Shown here piece after piece: positions 40,155 through 49,609 of a stretch of 64,000 nucleotides of DNA (its first letter is position 1; each line of letters opens with the position of its first letter). The position numbers and the translations under genes are program-made. Source of the DNA: Lepidostoma basale (lineage: Eukaryota > Arthropoda > Insecta > Trichoptera > Lepidostomatidae); the NCBI GenBank assembly GCA_022606425.2, contig JAHDVF020001229.1:248001-312000 (forward strand), written 5' to 3'. The notes beneath the pieces are model-generated. The model did not search any database. It was not told the DNA's origin and saw only the letters and a program-made list of their open reading frames with translations.

Positions 40155-40660
40155 CACAAATTTTATTTGTTTCTAAAGAAGTATTGATCGGTTATAAATA
40201 TAATTATAGTGAATAATGAATATTATGAACGATTATTAAATTCGGAAAATCATTAAATAATCTTACATTTTGTAAGAGGTAAATAGAGAAAGCAACCTTA
40301 TTACGACATGATATTAGATTAAGGTACTCATCGGATAAGAGAGAAATTTAAAACATCCCCGATAAAATAATATGACGTCGTTCCTTCACAAATTGAAATA
40401 AAATTGGAGAATCAGAACACTCTTATGGCTTACACGGGGGTTGAGCATGTACGAAGAGTGGATAGATCGGGGGATGCAAGTTTCATAGCTACCTTCGTCG
40501 TCATGCTCTCAGTAATAAGAATAAAAAGGGAACAAGCACCGTGGGCTCATAACGAGTCTAACGGTATAATAGTTAATCTGAATAATACGCAAACTTATAT
40601 TGAAATTTATATTACAAAAATACACTATGACTTTCTTGTCACTTGTCCGTGAGTAAAACA
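40155..40660. other. Repeat-free DNA with an 82-codon frame
   Basis: Plus-strand frame 40404-40652 has no recognisable domain. The local sequence (GGTTGAGCATGTACGAAGAG, GGATAGATCGGGGGATGCAA) is less AT-rich than its surroundings and has no copy in the window. I would not annotate it as a gene without transcript evidence. Confidence 0.3.
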
Positions 40661-40664
40661 ATAA

Positions 40665-40790
40665 TGTTGTTATTTGAAATATCTTGGTAGAAGTTCATTG
40701 TAAGTTGCCGAAACCGGTCTAAGGCACAAACATTAGTGGATTTTAACTAAACTTGCATTTTAGAAAGGTTTTTATTTCTTTTCATTATTG
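40665..40790 (+). repeat. Hammerhead-bearing repeat, box deleted
   Basis: GAAATATCTTGGTAGAAGTT then directly TTGCCGAAACCGGTC. Compared with 20830-20960, the CAGAAGA box and the first strand of helix II are deleted, leaving the second strand, GAAAC, the ACCGGU palindrome and GUC. It continues with GCACAAACATTAGTGGATTT. Confidence 0.5.
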
Positions 40791-40799
40791 ATATTTTTA

Positions 40800-41030
40800 T
40801 TGCCAAATAAATACGAATGAAGACGTCTGTTTTATAGAAGTTTTATTAGAGTTTATGGGATTGACATGTTTTTCTTTTCTAAGACATTGTCAAATGTACA
40901 TTTAATAATACTTTAGAAATGTGAAATATGCCATTCCCATTAACTTAAACAAAACTTCTGGAAAACAGGCGTTTTCATCATTTTAATTTTATAATAGGGA
41001 GTTTTACATAATTGGTCAAGTAACAATAAA
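40800..41030. mobile_element. Pal-1 copy
   Basis: Left end ATACGAATGAAGACGTCTGT, right end AAACAGGCGTTTTCATCATT followed by AGTTTTACATAATTGGTCAA and GTAACAATAAATAAA. GGGATTGACATGTTTTTCTT holds the decayed core. Confidence 0.68.
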
Positions 41031-41039
41031 TAAAAAGAT

Positions 41040-41355
41040 ATTTCTACTAAATTTAAATCATAAAAACGATTTGATATTATCATTATTATATTGTAAATCT
41101 TGACACCACTAAAGCGCAAAGCAAATCGATCAAAATATTGGAACAAAAGGACATCAAAGGAAATATCTATAGAACATTGTGAATGGAAACATGACAATCA
41201 CGTCTTTGTTACCCTTATCGTTAGACTATTCGCATAGGATTTAAGAGCGGGAAAAGATATATCAATAATTCTTAACCAACAAATTTCAATGATATGTCTT
41301 TTATTGTTTAATAATACGGAGGGTTGAAAAAATCGGTTTGAAATTTATTATTTGT
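41040..41355. other. Unassigned AT-rich DNA
   Basis: No recognised feature. Confidence 0.3.
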
Positions 41356-41359
41356 ATCT

Positions 41360-41755
41360 TGAACAATGATGTAAATCTCCTTATAAACGTTTGTTTTATA
41401 GAAGTTTTATTATATTTTATGGGAATGCCATGTTTCGCCTTACTAAGGCACCATCAAATTTTACGACGTTTGAAAATTCCTTAGTAAGTCAAATATGACA
41501 ATCCTGTAAACTATAATATAATAAAATTTCTATAAAACAGACGTTTTCATTCGTATTAATTATCAGTTTTGAATAATGTTATGTGCATTTAATTTTTTTA
41601 TTATTGTTGTTTCTTGATCAACAATGTAAAACTCCATATTAAATAATAAATGCGAACGAAACGTCTGTTTTCAAGAAGTTTTATTATATTTTATGGGAAT
41701 GACTCGTTCGCTTTGCTTAGGCATTATCAGATGTGGTCTTTGTTGGGGATTATTT
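41360..41755. mobile_element. Two Pal-1 copies side by side
   Basis: Copy 1 spans 41360-41565 (both ends present, GGGAATGCCATGTTTCGCCT inside). Copy 2 spans 41620-41755 and is cut at ATTATCAGATGTGGTC. On the minus strand copy 1 keeps a perfect GCCUU-AGU-AAGGC helix II and GAAACAUG but GUC is GGC; copy 2 keeps CUGAUAA, the closest Pal-1 box to CUGANGA. Confidence 0.72.
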
Positions 41756-41869
41756 GATTAACGAATGAAAGTTACAAAGTTAACCGAGCGTTTTTAAAAT
41801 ATAAATTATTCTAGAAAATTTGCCGCAAGCAATCCGGAACCCATTTCCCGCGATGAATAATAAATCTCG

Positions 41870-42130
41870 GCGCTGCACTTGGTCTCGGGCCTCTAGAATA
41901 GTTTTGAAGTTAGATTATGCAAGAACAGCAGCTAGATCAGTCAGCGTTTTAAATAGCAATCTCTCCTCGATCTTGGCGTGAGCGGCGGGAGATTGGCCGG
42001 GGGTGGGGGCGCGGGGCGGGGCGACAAACTACAGACAGGGGGCCGACTCTTATAAATTTGTAAATCGTTTTAATAATTGATGTAGGCGTACGCCGTGCAG
42101 CCTCTACGCCGTAACGTTAGTAAAATATAT
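41870..42130. other. GC-richer repeat-free block
   Basis: CTCTCCTCGATCTTGGCGTG, AGCGGCGGGAGATTGGCCGG, GGGTGGGGGCGCGGGGCGGG, then CGATTTACAAATTTATAAGA-type AT-rich sequence and GTACGCCGTGCAGCC. Second strongest GC peak after 25370-25690. No frame, no relatives. The alternation of CpG-rich and homeodomain-like AT motifs suggests regulatory DNA; unproven. Confidence 0.4.
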
Positions 42131-42134
42131 ACAT

Positions 42135-42610
42135 AAAGTTATCTTAAAATATAAGTCCATTTATAATTCAGGTGCATACATTTTTTATGTTCATACAGAG
42201 CTCGAGTTCCCGCTTGTTCCAAGGCATACCTGAATATGCAGGGTTTGCCTTTTGTTGAGTTATTCAAAATTTGTATCTACCCTCGGCTCCAGGGCCGAAC
42301 TGCGGGGCGCGCGGAGTGCTTACACCAGTTTTTGAGCAGGAAGCACCAAACTACACACATTTTAAAATTAGGGTAAAAGTGGGATAGTTGCCCTAGAAGG
42401 ATAGATGCCCCATAACTCACATAGACTAGTAAATATAATACGATTACGCTTATACTATTTATCAAAGTACGCCTTAAACCAGGTCCGACGGACTGCTTGT
42501 GTAAAAAATAAAATTCGACGATCTTTCTCTCAAACAATTTGGATTACAAAGTCAACGGTTTTACAGAAGCGTGTAACTCTTGATTTTCAAGAGTAAGTGA
42601 ATTAAAAGAA
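42135..42610. other. Unassigned DNA
   Basis: Two opposing frames (42277-42537 minus and 42405-42596 plus) overlap and neither shows a domain. A GC-richer spot (CTGCGGGGCGCGCGGAG) lies at about 42300. Confidence 0.3.
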
Positions 42611-42614
42611 AAAG

Positions 42615-42770
42615 GGAAGTCTGTTTTCCCGAAACATGTCTGTATACGATGTAAATAAGTGTTGTGATAATACAAAGTTATCAACAAGTTGTTCTAATGT
42701 GAATACACAACACAAAGTCATGGCGAATATAGAAGAAATTCTAAGTGAATTAATTTTTATTTGCTAGCGT
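42615..42770 (+). repeat. Hammerhead-bearing repeat remnant
   Basis: TTTTCCCGAAACATGTCTGT at 42624-42643 is the 3' half of a hammerhead-like core (GAAAC, ACAUGU, GUC). The downstream flank TCATGGCGAATATAGAAGAA matches TCATCGCGAGCATAGAAGAA at 35385, linking it to the 34985-35375 inverted repeat family. Confidence 0.45.
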
Positions 42771-43009
42771 ATTTTTTGAATGTCAATAATAATAAGAGTA
42801 TTTTGTTTTAAAAAATAAGGCACCTATCCTTTCTGAATCGGATAAACGCCTTGCGTTTTGTGTGAGTTTAGATATCCCTAAGGACTATCTCTTATGAATT
42901 AAGCTGAAACTTTCATGGTCGCAAAAAAATAGTCAAAATTTGGGGCACCTTTCCCGCTTTTTAAAAAAATATATATATGGGTTAGAGAATGTCAACGGCA
43001 AAATATATA

Positions 43010-43275
43010 AAAAGTGCACGCAGCGCGAACGAAAGTGTTTTGAACAAAATAATGAAAGGATCATCAAGATGGTGACCCATGGAATGAATAGATGAAGAAA
43101 GAATGCTAAAGAAAGTATACGTAAACAATGTATACGGAACTAGATATAGAGGATGACCGAGGAAAACTTGGCACGGTCAAATAAATCAATTATAATACGA
43201 GAGAAGTATGTCAGGAAAGAACATTGTGAGGGTCCATTCTTCCTGCCTACCTCTTCAAACAGACTCTTAGTTAGT
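43010..43275 (+). pseudogene. LINE-A 3' end, heavily decayed
   Basis: GCGCGAACGAAAGTGTTTTG, AACAAAATAATGAAAGGATC, TATACGGAACTAGATATAGA, GACCGAGGAAAACTTGGCAC and CTGCCTACCTCTTC, then TTAGTTAGTTA. The order equals LINE-A from ECGANDGVMNK to the stop, with multiple frameshifts and an internal deletion before the last block. Confidence 0.75.
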
Positions 43276-43604
43276 TATTATGTTCTCTAAGTAAGGTGAA
43301 ATCTTTTTGCATTACAGTACAAATATTCTGTTTCTGATTTTGAAAATTTGGTTTGGTTCATGTGGTTCTCCCGTTAATTTGGAGATATTTCGTGTATAAG
43401 TGAATTGTTTTAGTCAAATTGATTGTTACCACACTTTATATTAGTAAGTTGTGACAAGTAATAAGATTGTACTGTTTTGATGCTAAAATTATATAATCAT
43501 AAGTTTTTTCGTTTATGTAAAGAATTTTGACAGGTGTAAAAATTAATTTTTCATTTGTTCCAATGACAATTAGAATAATTTCTTCATTAATATTTTAAAG
43601 TTCT

Positions 43605-43745
43605 TGCTGGCGTTGGATTGTTTTAAGTGCCTAATTACAGCTAATTAAAAAACGGTAGATACGTGGAATATAAATGAAATAAACACATCGTCCAGCTGAC
43701 AACATGTGCAACTTTTTAGTGAAATGGATGTGTAATTTATTTACT
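43605..43745 (+). repeat. SINE-C-associated 5' segment
   Basis: GGATTGTTTTAAGTGCCTAA, GGTAGATACGTGGAATATAA, CACATCGTCCAGCTGACAAC, ATGTGCAAC, shared with 26575 and 37085 (minus). The upstream 43545-43605 (AGTTCTTGCTGGCGTTGG) also resembles 22830-22860. It seems to be the 5' region of a longer non-autonomous element to which the SINE-C body belongs. Confidence 0.6.
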
Positions 43746-43807
43746 CCCCTATGTCTTCTCGTGCCGTGTTGTTGTTTCTATAAATTATTTGGCATTATTT
43801 GTTAAAA

Positions 43808-43960
43808 ATTGTCTTTGTTTTTGGTTGTGTTATTATTGCTATTATGATTACTTTGATAGTTATAAATAAATGATTATTATTATCTTTGTCTTTGGTTATG
43901 TTATTATTATGGTATTATTGCTATTATAATTATTGTGATAATTATGAATAGTATGTTCGC
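43808..43960. repeat. Tandem duplication, about 70-80 bp units
   Basis: Two diverged copies of a TGTCTTTG-TTGGTTATGTTATTATT unit in succession, starting at about 43813 and 43885, each followed by GCTATTAT-ATTA-TTTGATA-type sequence. T-rich plus strand. Confidence 0.7.
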
Positions 43961-43964
43961 TATG

Positions 43965-44620
43965 ATTGTTACAATAGTTTTGTGCATTTTAGTTTTGTTT
44001 TCTGTTTCTGCGCCCCTGAGTTGCTGCTCATGGATGTTGCCACTGGCTCCTGTTCATTGGTTTTGTTTTGACCGGAAGTCTACACTGCCCCTTGGTGGGT
44101 GTGTTCTGATATACTTTTCTGTTTATAATGTGTCTTTTATAAATACTGTTTTTTTTAATTAATTTCTGCTCTTTCTAAAACCTGTCCTCCATCCATCCCA
44201 TCCCAATTTATTCATTCTTACTTAACATCTTCCCGCCTCTCTCATACACCATCTTCTTCTTGTTTTAAAATTTAGTTTGTTATATATTTGTCCTATTGTG
44301 TATTGTGAATTAATGTGTGTTTTATATCATTTTAATGTGTTTTTTTTTTTTTTTTACTAATTTAAGGTGTGCTTTATATAATATTTACTTCTGATTTTAT
44401 TTCATAATAAAGAGATGTGAGGCCGCGCGGGAGATATATAAGGTTAAAAGAATAGATTAAATGTGGTCTGTCACCCTTTTGATTGATGACAAGAAAAGGC
44501 TAAATTAAATTAACGTAAGTCCCGGATGGACAAGGAACAGGCCTAGATAGTGCAGCGAGACTGACGAAAGGGCGTCGCTGCGTCCTATAACAGTCTCGGG
44601 TGGTGGTGGGAATCTTATAT
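43965..44620. other. Unassigned; T-rich then mixed sequence
   Basis: A 75-codon frame at 43935-44162 is hydrophobic without a recognised domain. 44510-44620 (AGTGCAGCGAGACTGACGAA, AGGGCGTCGCTGCGTCC, CGGGTGGTGGTGGG) is GC-richer and ends 10 bases before the SINE-C homology; it may be part of a longer version of that element. Confidence 0.35.
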
Positions 44621-44624
44621 ATGA

Positions 44625-44904
44625 CAACATGTGCACCATTTAAAAATAACATTAAGTGTTAAATTATTTTTATTTTGTTATTTTATTTTAAATTGTTTGT
44701 TTTAGATTTCTTTTGTGGATGTTGGACGATCAAGTGTGCGCGGGAGATGCCTATTGGTGGCGATGAGGTTCGCAACCCATCACACCGCATTTCCCGCGGG
44801 GCGAAAAGAGAAGGTAGGAGGGTCGCACGGTCAAAGTGTGGTCGATCCTTTCTGCCTACCCTTTTGGAGAGACGGTGTGATGGTTAGTTAGTTAGTTAGT
44901 TATA
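44625..44904 (+). mobile_element. SINE-C copy 3, complete with tail
   Basis: ATGACAACATGTGCACCATT, AT-rich arm, TGTTTTAGATTTCTTTTGTG, GACGATCAAGTGTGCGCGGG, TGGCGATGAGGTTCGCAACC, CCGCATTTCCCGCGGGGCGA, then AAAGTGTGGTCGATCC, CTGCCTACCC, GAGAGACGGTGTGATGG and GTTAGTTAGTTAGTTAGTTA. This copy shows the whole arrangement: AT-rich head, GC-rich core with a CCCGCGGGG dyad, LINE-A terminus, TTAG tail. Confidence 0.8.
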
Positions 44905-45064
44905 AATATTAAAATAACAATAGTTTACCGTTGTCATCGCACTGGATAAGATAAGAAACAACTGTTCTCGAATAGTATCGAAAATAGGCAATGAAAATTA
45001 CCTGTTTTTTTTTTTCGATTTCGATCTCAATAATGTTCGTTTTAATTAAATGTTTTTTACAGCA

Positions 45065-45445
45065 TCTTCTTCTTCTTTTTGTCCTGTTACACGTCCGTGG
45101 TGCATAGGGCCTTAAGGAACCTTCTTCACCAGGTGGCTCTAGGTCTGCCTCACTTCCTCTTTCCTCCCATAGAGGACCAGTCTAATGCGCCCTGAGCAAT
45201 GCAAGCTGGATTCCGTCTCAGAGTGTGACCGATCCACTGCCATTTGCGTCTAGCGACTTGTTTTCTAATTTGCTTTTCGCCTGCCATGGTCCAGAGAACG
45301 ACATTTGACACTGTTTGGGCCCAATAGATCTTGAATATTGAGCGAAGGCACCTATTTATAAACACCTGGAGTTTTCCAATTATGTCCGCGGTAGATTTCC
45401 AAGTCTCACATCCGTACAGCAGTACGCTTTTAACGCTACTGCTGA
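45065..45445 (-). pseudogene. LINE-E C-terminal fragment
   Basis: Minus strand: SSSVKSVLLYGCET, INRCLRSIFKIYWAQTVSN, WTMAGEKQIRKQVARRKWQ, WIGHTLRRNPACIAQ, LDWSSMGGKRK, with a GAAGAAGA tail at 45066-45080. A frameshift separates GGKRK from the end. Abuts an RT fragment at 45450. Confidence 0.82.
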
Positions 45446-45449
45446 ATAT

Positions 45450-45780
45450 TTACAGTATACAACATACAAACCAGAATCGTCTGAGACATGGAGGCGACAA
45501 TAGGTTATCGAGCCTGTTGCGTGCCAGTTTTTCGAGCACCTTTCCCATGATGGGAAGGAGCGTAATGGGCTTGTATGCGCCAGGGTCGGTGCGGGGTTTA
45601 TCTCCCGACTTAGTAATGATCCTGATGGCTCCTATCTTCCAGTCAGTGTGGAAGACTCTCCTCTTCATGCACGTCTGCTCCGGTGAATTCCCAGACTTTC
45701 TTCACAATAAGGGCCGAGATCTTGTCCACCCCGGGCGACTTCGTAGGGCTCAGGCCGCGCACGATCACCCGGTCGTTTAA
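45450..45780 (-). pseudogene. Jockey/R1-type reverse transcriptase N-terminal part
   Basis: Minus strand in alternating frames: LSPTKSPGVDKISALIVK, EFTGADVHEEE, DWKIGAIRIITKSG, PGAYKPITLLPIMGKVLEKL, ARNRL. These are the first RT blocks (PGxDxI; W..; YRPISLLPxxGKxLEKL) of a non-LTR element. No palm aspartates are present. The junction to LINE-E at about 45447 makes a composite. Confidence 0.8.
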
Positions 45781-45789
45781 ACCCAATTA

Positions 45790-45945
45790 CTTTGTATGAT
45801 ATATTGACTTTGATTCTCATGACATGTGATAGGTAGCTAATCATACTAAAGAGAGTGTGAAAATCACACTGCCGTCCCCGGGAATCGAACTCGTGACCTT
45901 CGGCATGGCAGTCAGTGCTCTTACCACTCTACCACGAAGGTCGTC
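45790..45945 (-). mobile_element. SINE-A copy 3, both pol III boxes visible
   Basis: Minus strand: CGACCTTCGTGGTAGAGTGG with TAAGAGC (A box), a tRNA-like stem-loop region with TGCCATGCC, GGTCACGAGTTCGATTCCCG (B box), then GTGTGATTTTCACAC and the SINE body ATGTCATGAGAATCAAAG. It is the best-preserved tRNA-like head in the window, but the acceptor halves do not pair and it continues into SINE body, so it is not a tRNA gene. Confidence 0.75.
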
Positions 45946-45957
45946 GAGTTGTTGGAA

Positions 45958-46500
45958 TTATCAAATCAAATCAGTTTATTTACTCAACAGACATTACAAA
46001 CAGCATAAATGTTTAAGGTATATATTGAGTACAGGTATTTTTAACCAGGAACGCATTAGTGATGGTTCGACATTAGGAAGACAATATACTTTCCAAAGTC
46101 AAGAGTATTTGTCCCCTGAACGTACTTTCACTAACATGAAAGACGTCGATCTCCGAGGAGACCGCGTTCAGCAGATTAATTGCTCTTCCCACCGGTGTCA
46201 CCAGAGGCAGATTGGTTCTGGCGGCCGGTAGGTAAAACAATCTGTGCTGTCGCTGTCGGAGATATCTATCGGGGACAAAAAGACCAACATCCTCCAGTAC
46301 AGCCGAGTTCTCGAAGTATCCCCAAATTAATCTGAAGAAATGGGTTATTAGATGTCCACATCTTCGAAGCTGTAGAGAATTGGTTCCCAGCATTCCCAGA
46401 AGAAATGCCGTGGGATAGAGCCACGGATAACTACCATACTCCATCATGTAGAGATACCTCAGAAATTGTTCTGAACCCTCTCCAGCATAACACATCATTT
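45958..46500 (-). pseudogene. LINE-B C-terminal region, longest copy
   Basis: Minus strand: QFLRYLYMMEYGSYPWLYPT, AFLLGMLGTNSLQLRRCG, FFRLIWGYFENSAVLEDVG, FVPDRYLRQRQHRLFYLPAA, RTNLPLVTPVGRAINLLNAV, SSEIDVFHVSESTFRG and QILLTLESI. Open for 145 codons (46073-46510), then the 3' UTR to the AAATCAAATC tail at 45961-45972. This is the reference for the other LINE-B pieces. RT and endonuclease absent. Confidence 0.85.
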
Positions 46501-46524
46501 GATCCAGCATAACATATCATTTGA
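46481..46524. repeat. 22-bp tandem duplication at the LINE-B boundary
   Basis: TCCAGCATAACACATCATTTGA and a one-base variant follow each other at 46481-46502 and 46503-46524, exactly where LINE-B homology ends. Confidence 0.85.
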
Positions 46525-46768
46525 TCCACTATTGTCTAATCCGCGTCTGAAAACTTACTTCATACTATTAAATTCCGTTGTTTATATAATATTTAAACAT
46601 GGATGTTTGTATAACACTGAATCATTTTAAGATTCAAATAAAATAAAGATCTCAACTGTGTTTTATAACTTATATCCAAGATATTTTCTAGCCCTTAAAT
46701 AACGTGATAAAAATCTTTACCTCTTGATGTTATGAAGTGATTAACGTTGCTTACTTTTAATTAGAATA

Positions 46769-47195
46769 TATGCAGTAGAAATGAGATCTCTTAGACAAAT
46801 GTGTGGATACTCTGTGATGATAGAGTGTCAAATAAAAATACTCGTATAAGAAGTGAATGCGGTGCGAATGATGGTGTTATGAACAAAAACAATGAAAGGA
46901 TCATTAAGATGGTTTGGACACATCGAAAGAATGAATGAAAAATGAATGGTAAAAAAGTATATTTTAACGATGTTAATAAAACTAGAAATAGAGGAAGATA
47001 GAGGAAAACGTGGCACGATCAAATAAATCAAATATTGAATATCGGCCACGTGAGGAGTCAGAGAAATCGAAGCGCGTGCATGACACGATGTATGAAAGTT
47101 GAGGAAGCAAGAGAAATATGTCAGGAAAGAAAATTGTGGCAGTTCGTTATTTCTGCCTACCCCTTCGGAGTGATGGCGTAATGGTTAGTTAGTAA
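46769..47195 (+). pseudogene. LINE-A 3' end with tail
   Basis: AVEMRSLRQMCGYSV, frameshift, RSECGANDGVMNK, RSLRWFGHIERMNEK, GTWHDQINQILNIGHVRSQ, EIEARA, CMKVEEAREICQERK, then CTACCCCTTCGGAGTGATGG and GTTAGTTAGTA. The tail hairpin has lost part of GGGGAGACGG. Confidence 0.8.
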
Positions 47196-47434
47196 GTTTA
47201 CTTTTGATTATCCAAATTTTTAAATTGAAGAATTTGATGAAAAAAATTGATCGGTAAATTTTTTTTCTTTCTTTCAAGGTAATTTGAAATTAAACATTTT
47301 ATAAAGATGTGAAATAAATGGATCAGTTACACATATGAATACCACCAGACTTATAAATTCAGTCAATATCTGTATTATTTAAGTTTTTTTTTAATATTCT
47401 GTTATCCACAATATAAATAAATATTATTGTTTAA

Positions 47435-48085
47435 CTTAGGGGATCATTCTGGTTTATAAATTTCTAAAAATCGTTTTTTATTTTAAATTTTTTTCGAAAG
47501 TACGAGTAAATATACACATCTAAGAGTATTGTGTTAAAAGTTAAGCGTGATCGGAGCTTTTTTTAAATTTTTTAATTTTATATATAATACTTAGAATCAT
47601 TAGTCACTTTGAAATATATAAACAATTTGTAAGAATATGATTTTCTTAGAAATACTTTATTTCGTCCTACCTCAAATAACTTATTTTTGATTTATATAAT
47701 ATATTTAGTATCCCCTAACTATGTGCTCATTGTCATAATTTTTTAACGAGTTCCACGAAACACTTTCCAATATTTCTGGACCTACCCAAATAATTATTTG
47801 TTAAAAATGTATAAAGTCACATCAATTTTCGTTAATTACCATATTCTGCTCCATTTACTAGTATACTCGTATATAAACAGCAATGAGCTGAAAATTCGTC
47901 ACATTTGATAATGCATTAGAATGACGAAACATTTCATTCCTATAAAATATAATATAATTTATAGAAAACTAACGTTTTCATTCGTATTAATTATTTAATA
48001 TGGAGTTTTACATCATTGTTCAGGAAACAATAAATGAATAAAAACAGTTGTTTTTTCGAGCATCTAAACCAGAATGACCCCTTAA
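47435..48085. mobile_element. Candidate DNA transposon with 21-bp terminal inverted repeats
   Basis: ACTTAGGGGATCATTCTGGTTTA-like left end (47435-47457) and TAAACCAGAATGACCCCTTAA at 48065-48085 are inverted copies with one indel. The interior has no coding capacity and contains a Pal-1 copy near its right end. TTAA flanks the right end, which may be a target site. Only one such pair is seen, so this could also be chance pairing of two single ends. Confidence 0.4.
47905..48035. mobile_element. Pal-1 right half
   Basis: TTTGATAATGCATTAGAATG, ACGAAACATTTCATTCCTAT, GTTTTCATTCGTATTAATTA and ATCATTGTTCAGGAAACAAT. The GAAACAUGUC core reads GAAACAUUUC. Confidence 0.65.
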
Positions 48086-48089
48086 ACAT

Positions 48090-48640
48090 ATTTTCAATAT
48101 ACATTGTTTATCACTTAAAGAGAATTTTTTTTCCAACCTTTGTTTAATTTTAATTTGAGAAGTGTTTGTTTTTGATTTTACTGGGTTAAAAAATAAAGTA
48201 TTTCCGAGACGAAGTGGTTGAATGGAAGCCCTATTGAATTTGAAACAACAGTTTTTTTTTAAAACAAATGATTTTAAGTACAAAACAAAAATGGTTTTTA
48301 AATATTTAACCACTCTAATTTCTTTTTTACTACTGTTTTTTTTTTTTTTTTTTAAATAGATACATCATTTGAGACAAAACATTCACTAAGCTTATAATTT
48401 TCAAACCGTAAAATACGAGTATTTTTTTGTGAACTGAAAGAGATGAATTAGTTAGGTTCTACGAATGGTTTCTATTATAGGTTTCCCCCACGTTTATTTA
48501 TTTATACATTGTACAAAAATGAGACATTACAAACGAAAAACATTAAGGCGATTCATTTGGACACAAAACGGTGTTACAAAGATAAGATAAAATAACATGA
48601 GACCGAAAAATCATACATATCAGAAGGAATCCAAATATGT
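48090..48640. other. Unassigned AT-rich DNA
   Basis: Poly-T runs at 48252 and 48338. No gene or repeat family recognised. Confidence 0.3.
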
Positions 48641-48645
48641 CGACG

Positions 48646-48707
48646 TCAGTGAGGCAGTATTCTTTCCAGAATTTGTAATTTTTTTTTTATGAATACCGCC
48701 TCACTGA
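48646..48707. repeat. 17-bp inverted repeat (hairpin)
   Basis: TCAGTGAGGCAGTATTC at 48646-48662 and GAATACCGCCTCACTGA at 48691-48707 pair with one mismatch around a 28-base loop. Confidence 0.7.
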
Positions 48708-48739
48708 AACTTAAAATGGCACACGTTGGCCGTCTAATC

Positions 48740-49175
48740 TGCAAAGGTTTCTTTTTTGTGTAGCAAACTCATCCAGCCTCCTTATTTTAGTTTCATTTCT
48801 TATAATGCGTAGTTATGATTTTTACTTTATGCCATTTTCACGTCGTCGTTTAATGTTGTTCACAATCGTGAGTTGGATCTTTCTGTATATCTGTCTCCAC
48901 GCAAGTAACGACCCAAATAGGAAATTTTAATAAACAAAGTTAACAAAATAAAATTTTAACATTGAGTTAATCATTAACTTTTCTTGATAACAATCATGTT
49001 TTATTTTGCTCCTCCGAACACCAAGAGAAAGAGATACACATATTGTTAATTGAAATTTCATAATAGAAGTTTCTTCGTTAATAATGAAAATAAATTTAAA
49101 AAATCTTTCATACGAAGCCTTTACTTGATGGTTTGATAAATTGTATTTAAAAATAAAATTAAACACCTTTTCACT
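48740..49175. other. Unassigned AT-rich DNA
   Basis: 49045-49090 (TTGAAATTTCATAATAGAAG) resembles the 5' flank of the hammerhead repeat at 20830. The rest is unassigned. Confidence 0.3.
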
Positions 49176-49179
49176 TAGT

Positions 49180-49450
49180 ATAATTTTCAATATAAACCAC
49201 TTATTTGAGTTAGTAGGACCAACCGGATTCACTCTGTTGAGAGCTTCCTCGGGGCTATATACAAACGGTTTGTGTATAGCCCTGAGGAAGCGAAAGAGGC
49301 TGAGGAACCTGCTACAGAGTGAAACCGGTTGGCGCTACTAACTCAAAAAAAGTGGTTTCAAATAAAGTCATTCTGAAGCGAGCTTCCTCAGGGCCATACA
49401 AAACAGTTTGTGTATAGCCCTGAGGAAGCGGAAGAGGCTGAAGAAACAGG
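49180..49450. repeat. Palindromic repeat with hammerhead-like motifs in both arms
   Basis: Left arm, minus strand: CCGAGGA (box with U changed to C), one A, GCUCU-CAAC-AGAGU (5-bp helix II), GAAUC, CCGGUUGG. Right arm, plus strand at 49282-49335: GCC, CUGAGGA (perfect CUGANGA), a 32-nt insert, GAAAC, palindrome AACCGGUU, GUU, GGC closing helix I. A third partial arm lies at 49378-49440. The outer flanks AGTTAGTAGGACC and GGCGCTACTAACT are inverted too. Related to 19258-19297. Confidence 0.62.
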
Positions 49451-49609
49451 GATTAATTATTGAATGTGGAGCTATGAATTATTGTTTAAGATACAATATA
49501 TAATATAGAGGAAGGTTGAAAAGTCAGGATAAATCAATGCACGATCCATCGGCATAAAAAATAACGTGATGGTTAGTTGTAAACGAATTTTACGAGAACT
49601 CTTTTTTAT

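Noticed and set aside
45331..45780. 149-codon plus-strand frame
   Set aside because: It lies antisense to LINE-E and an RT fragment whose motifs are recognisable on the minus strand.
45880..45945. tRNA gene
   Set aside because: A and B boxes are present but the acceptor stem does not pair and the sequence runs into a SINE body shared with two other loci.
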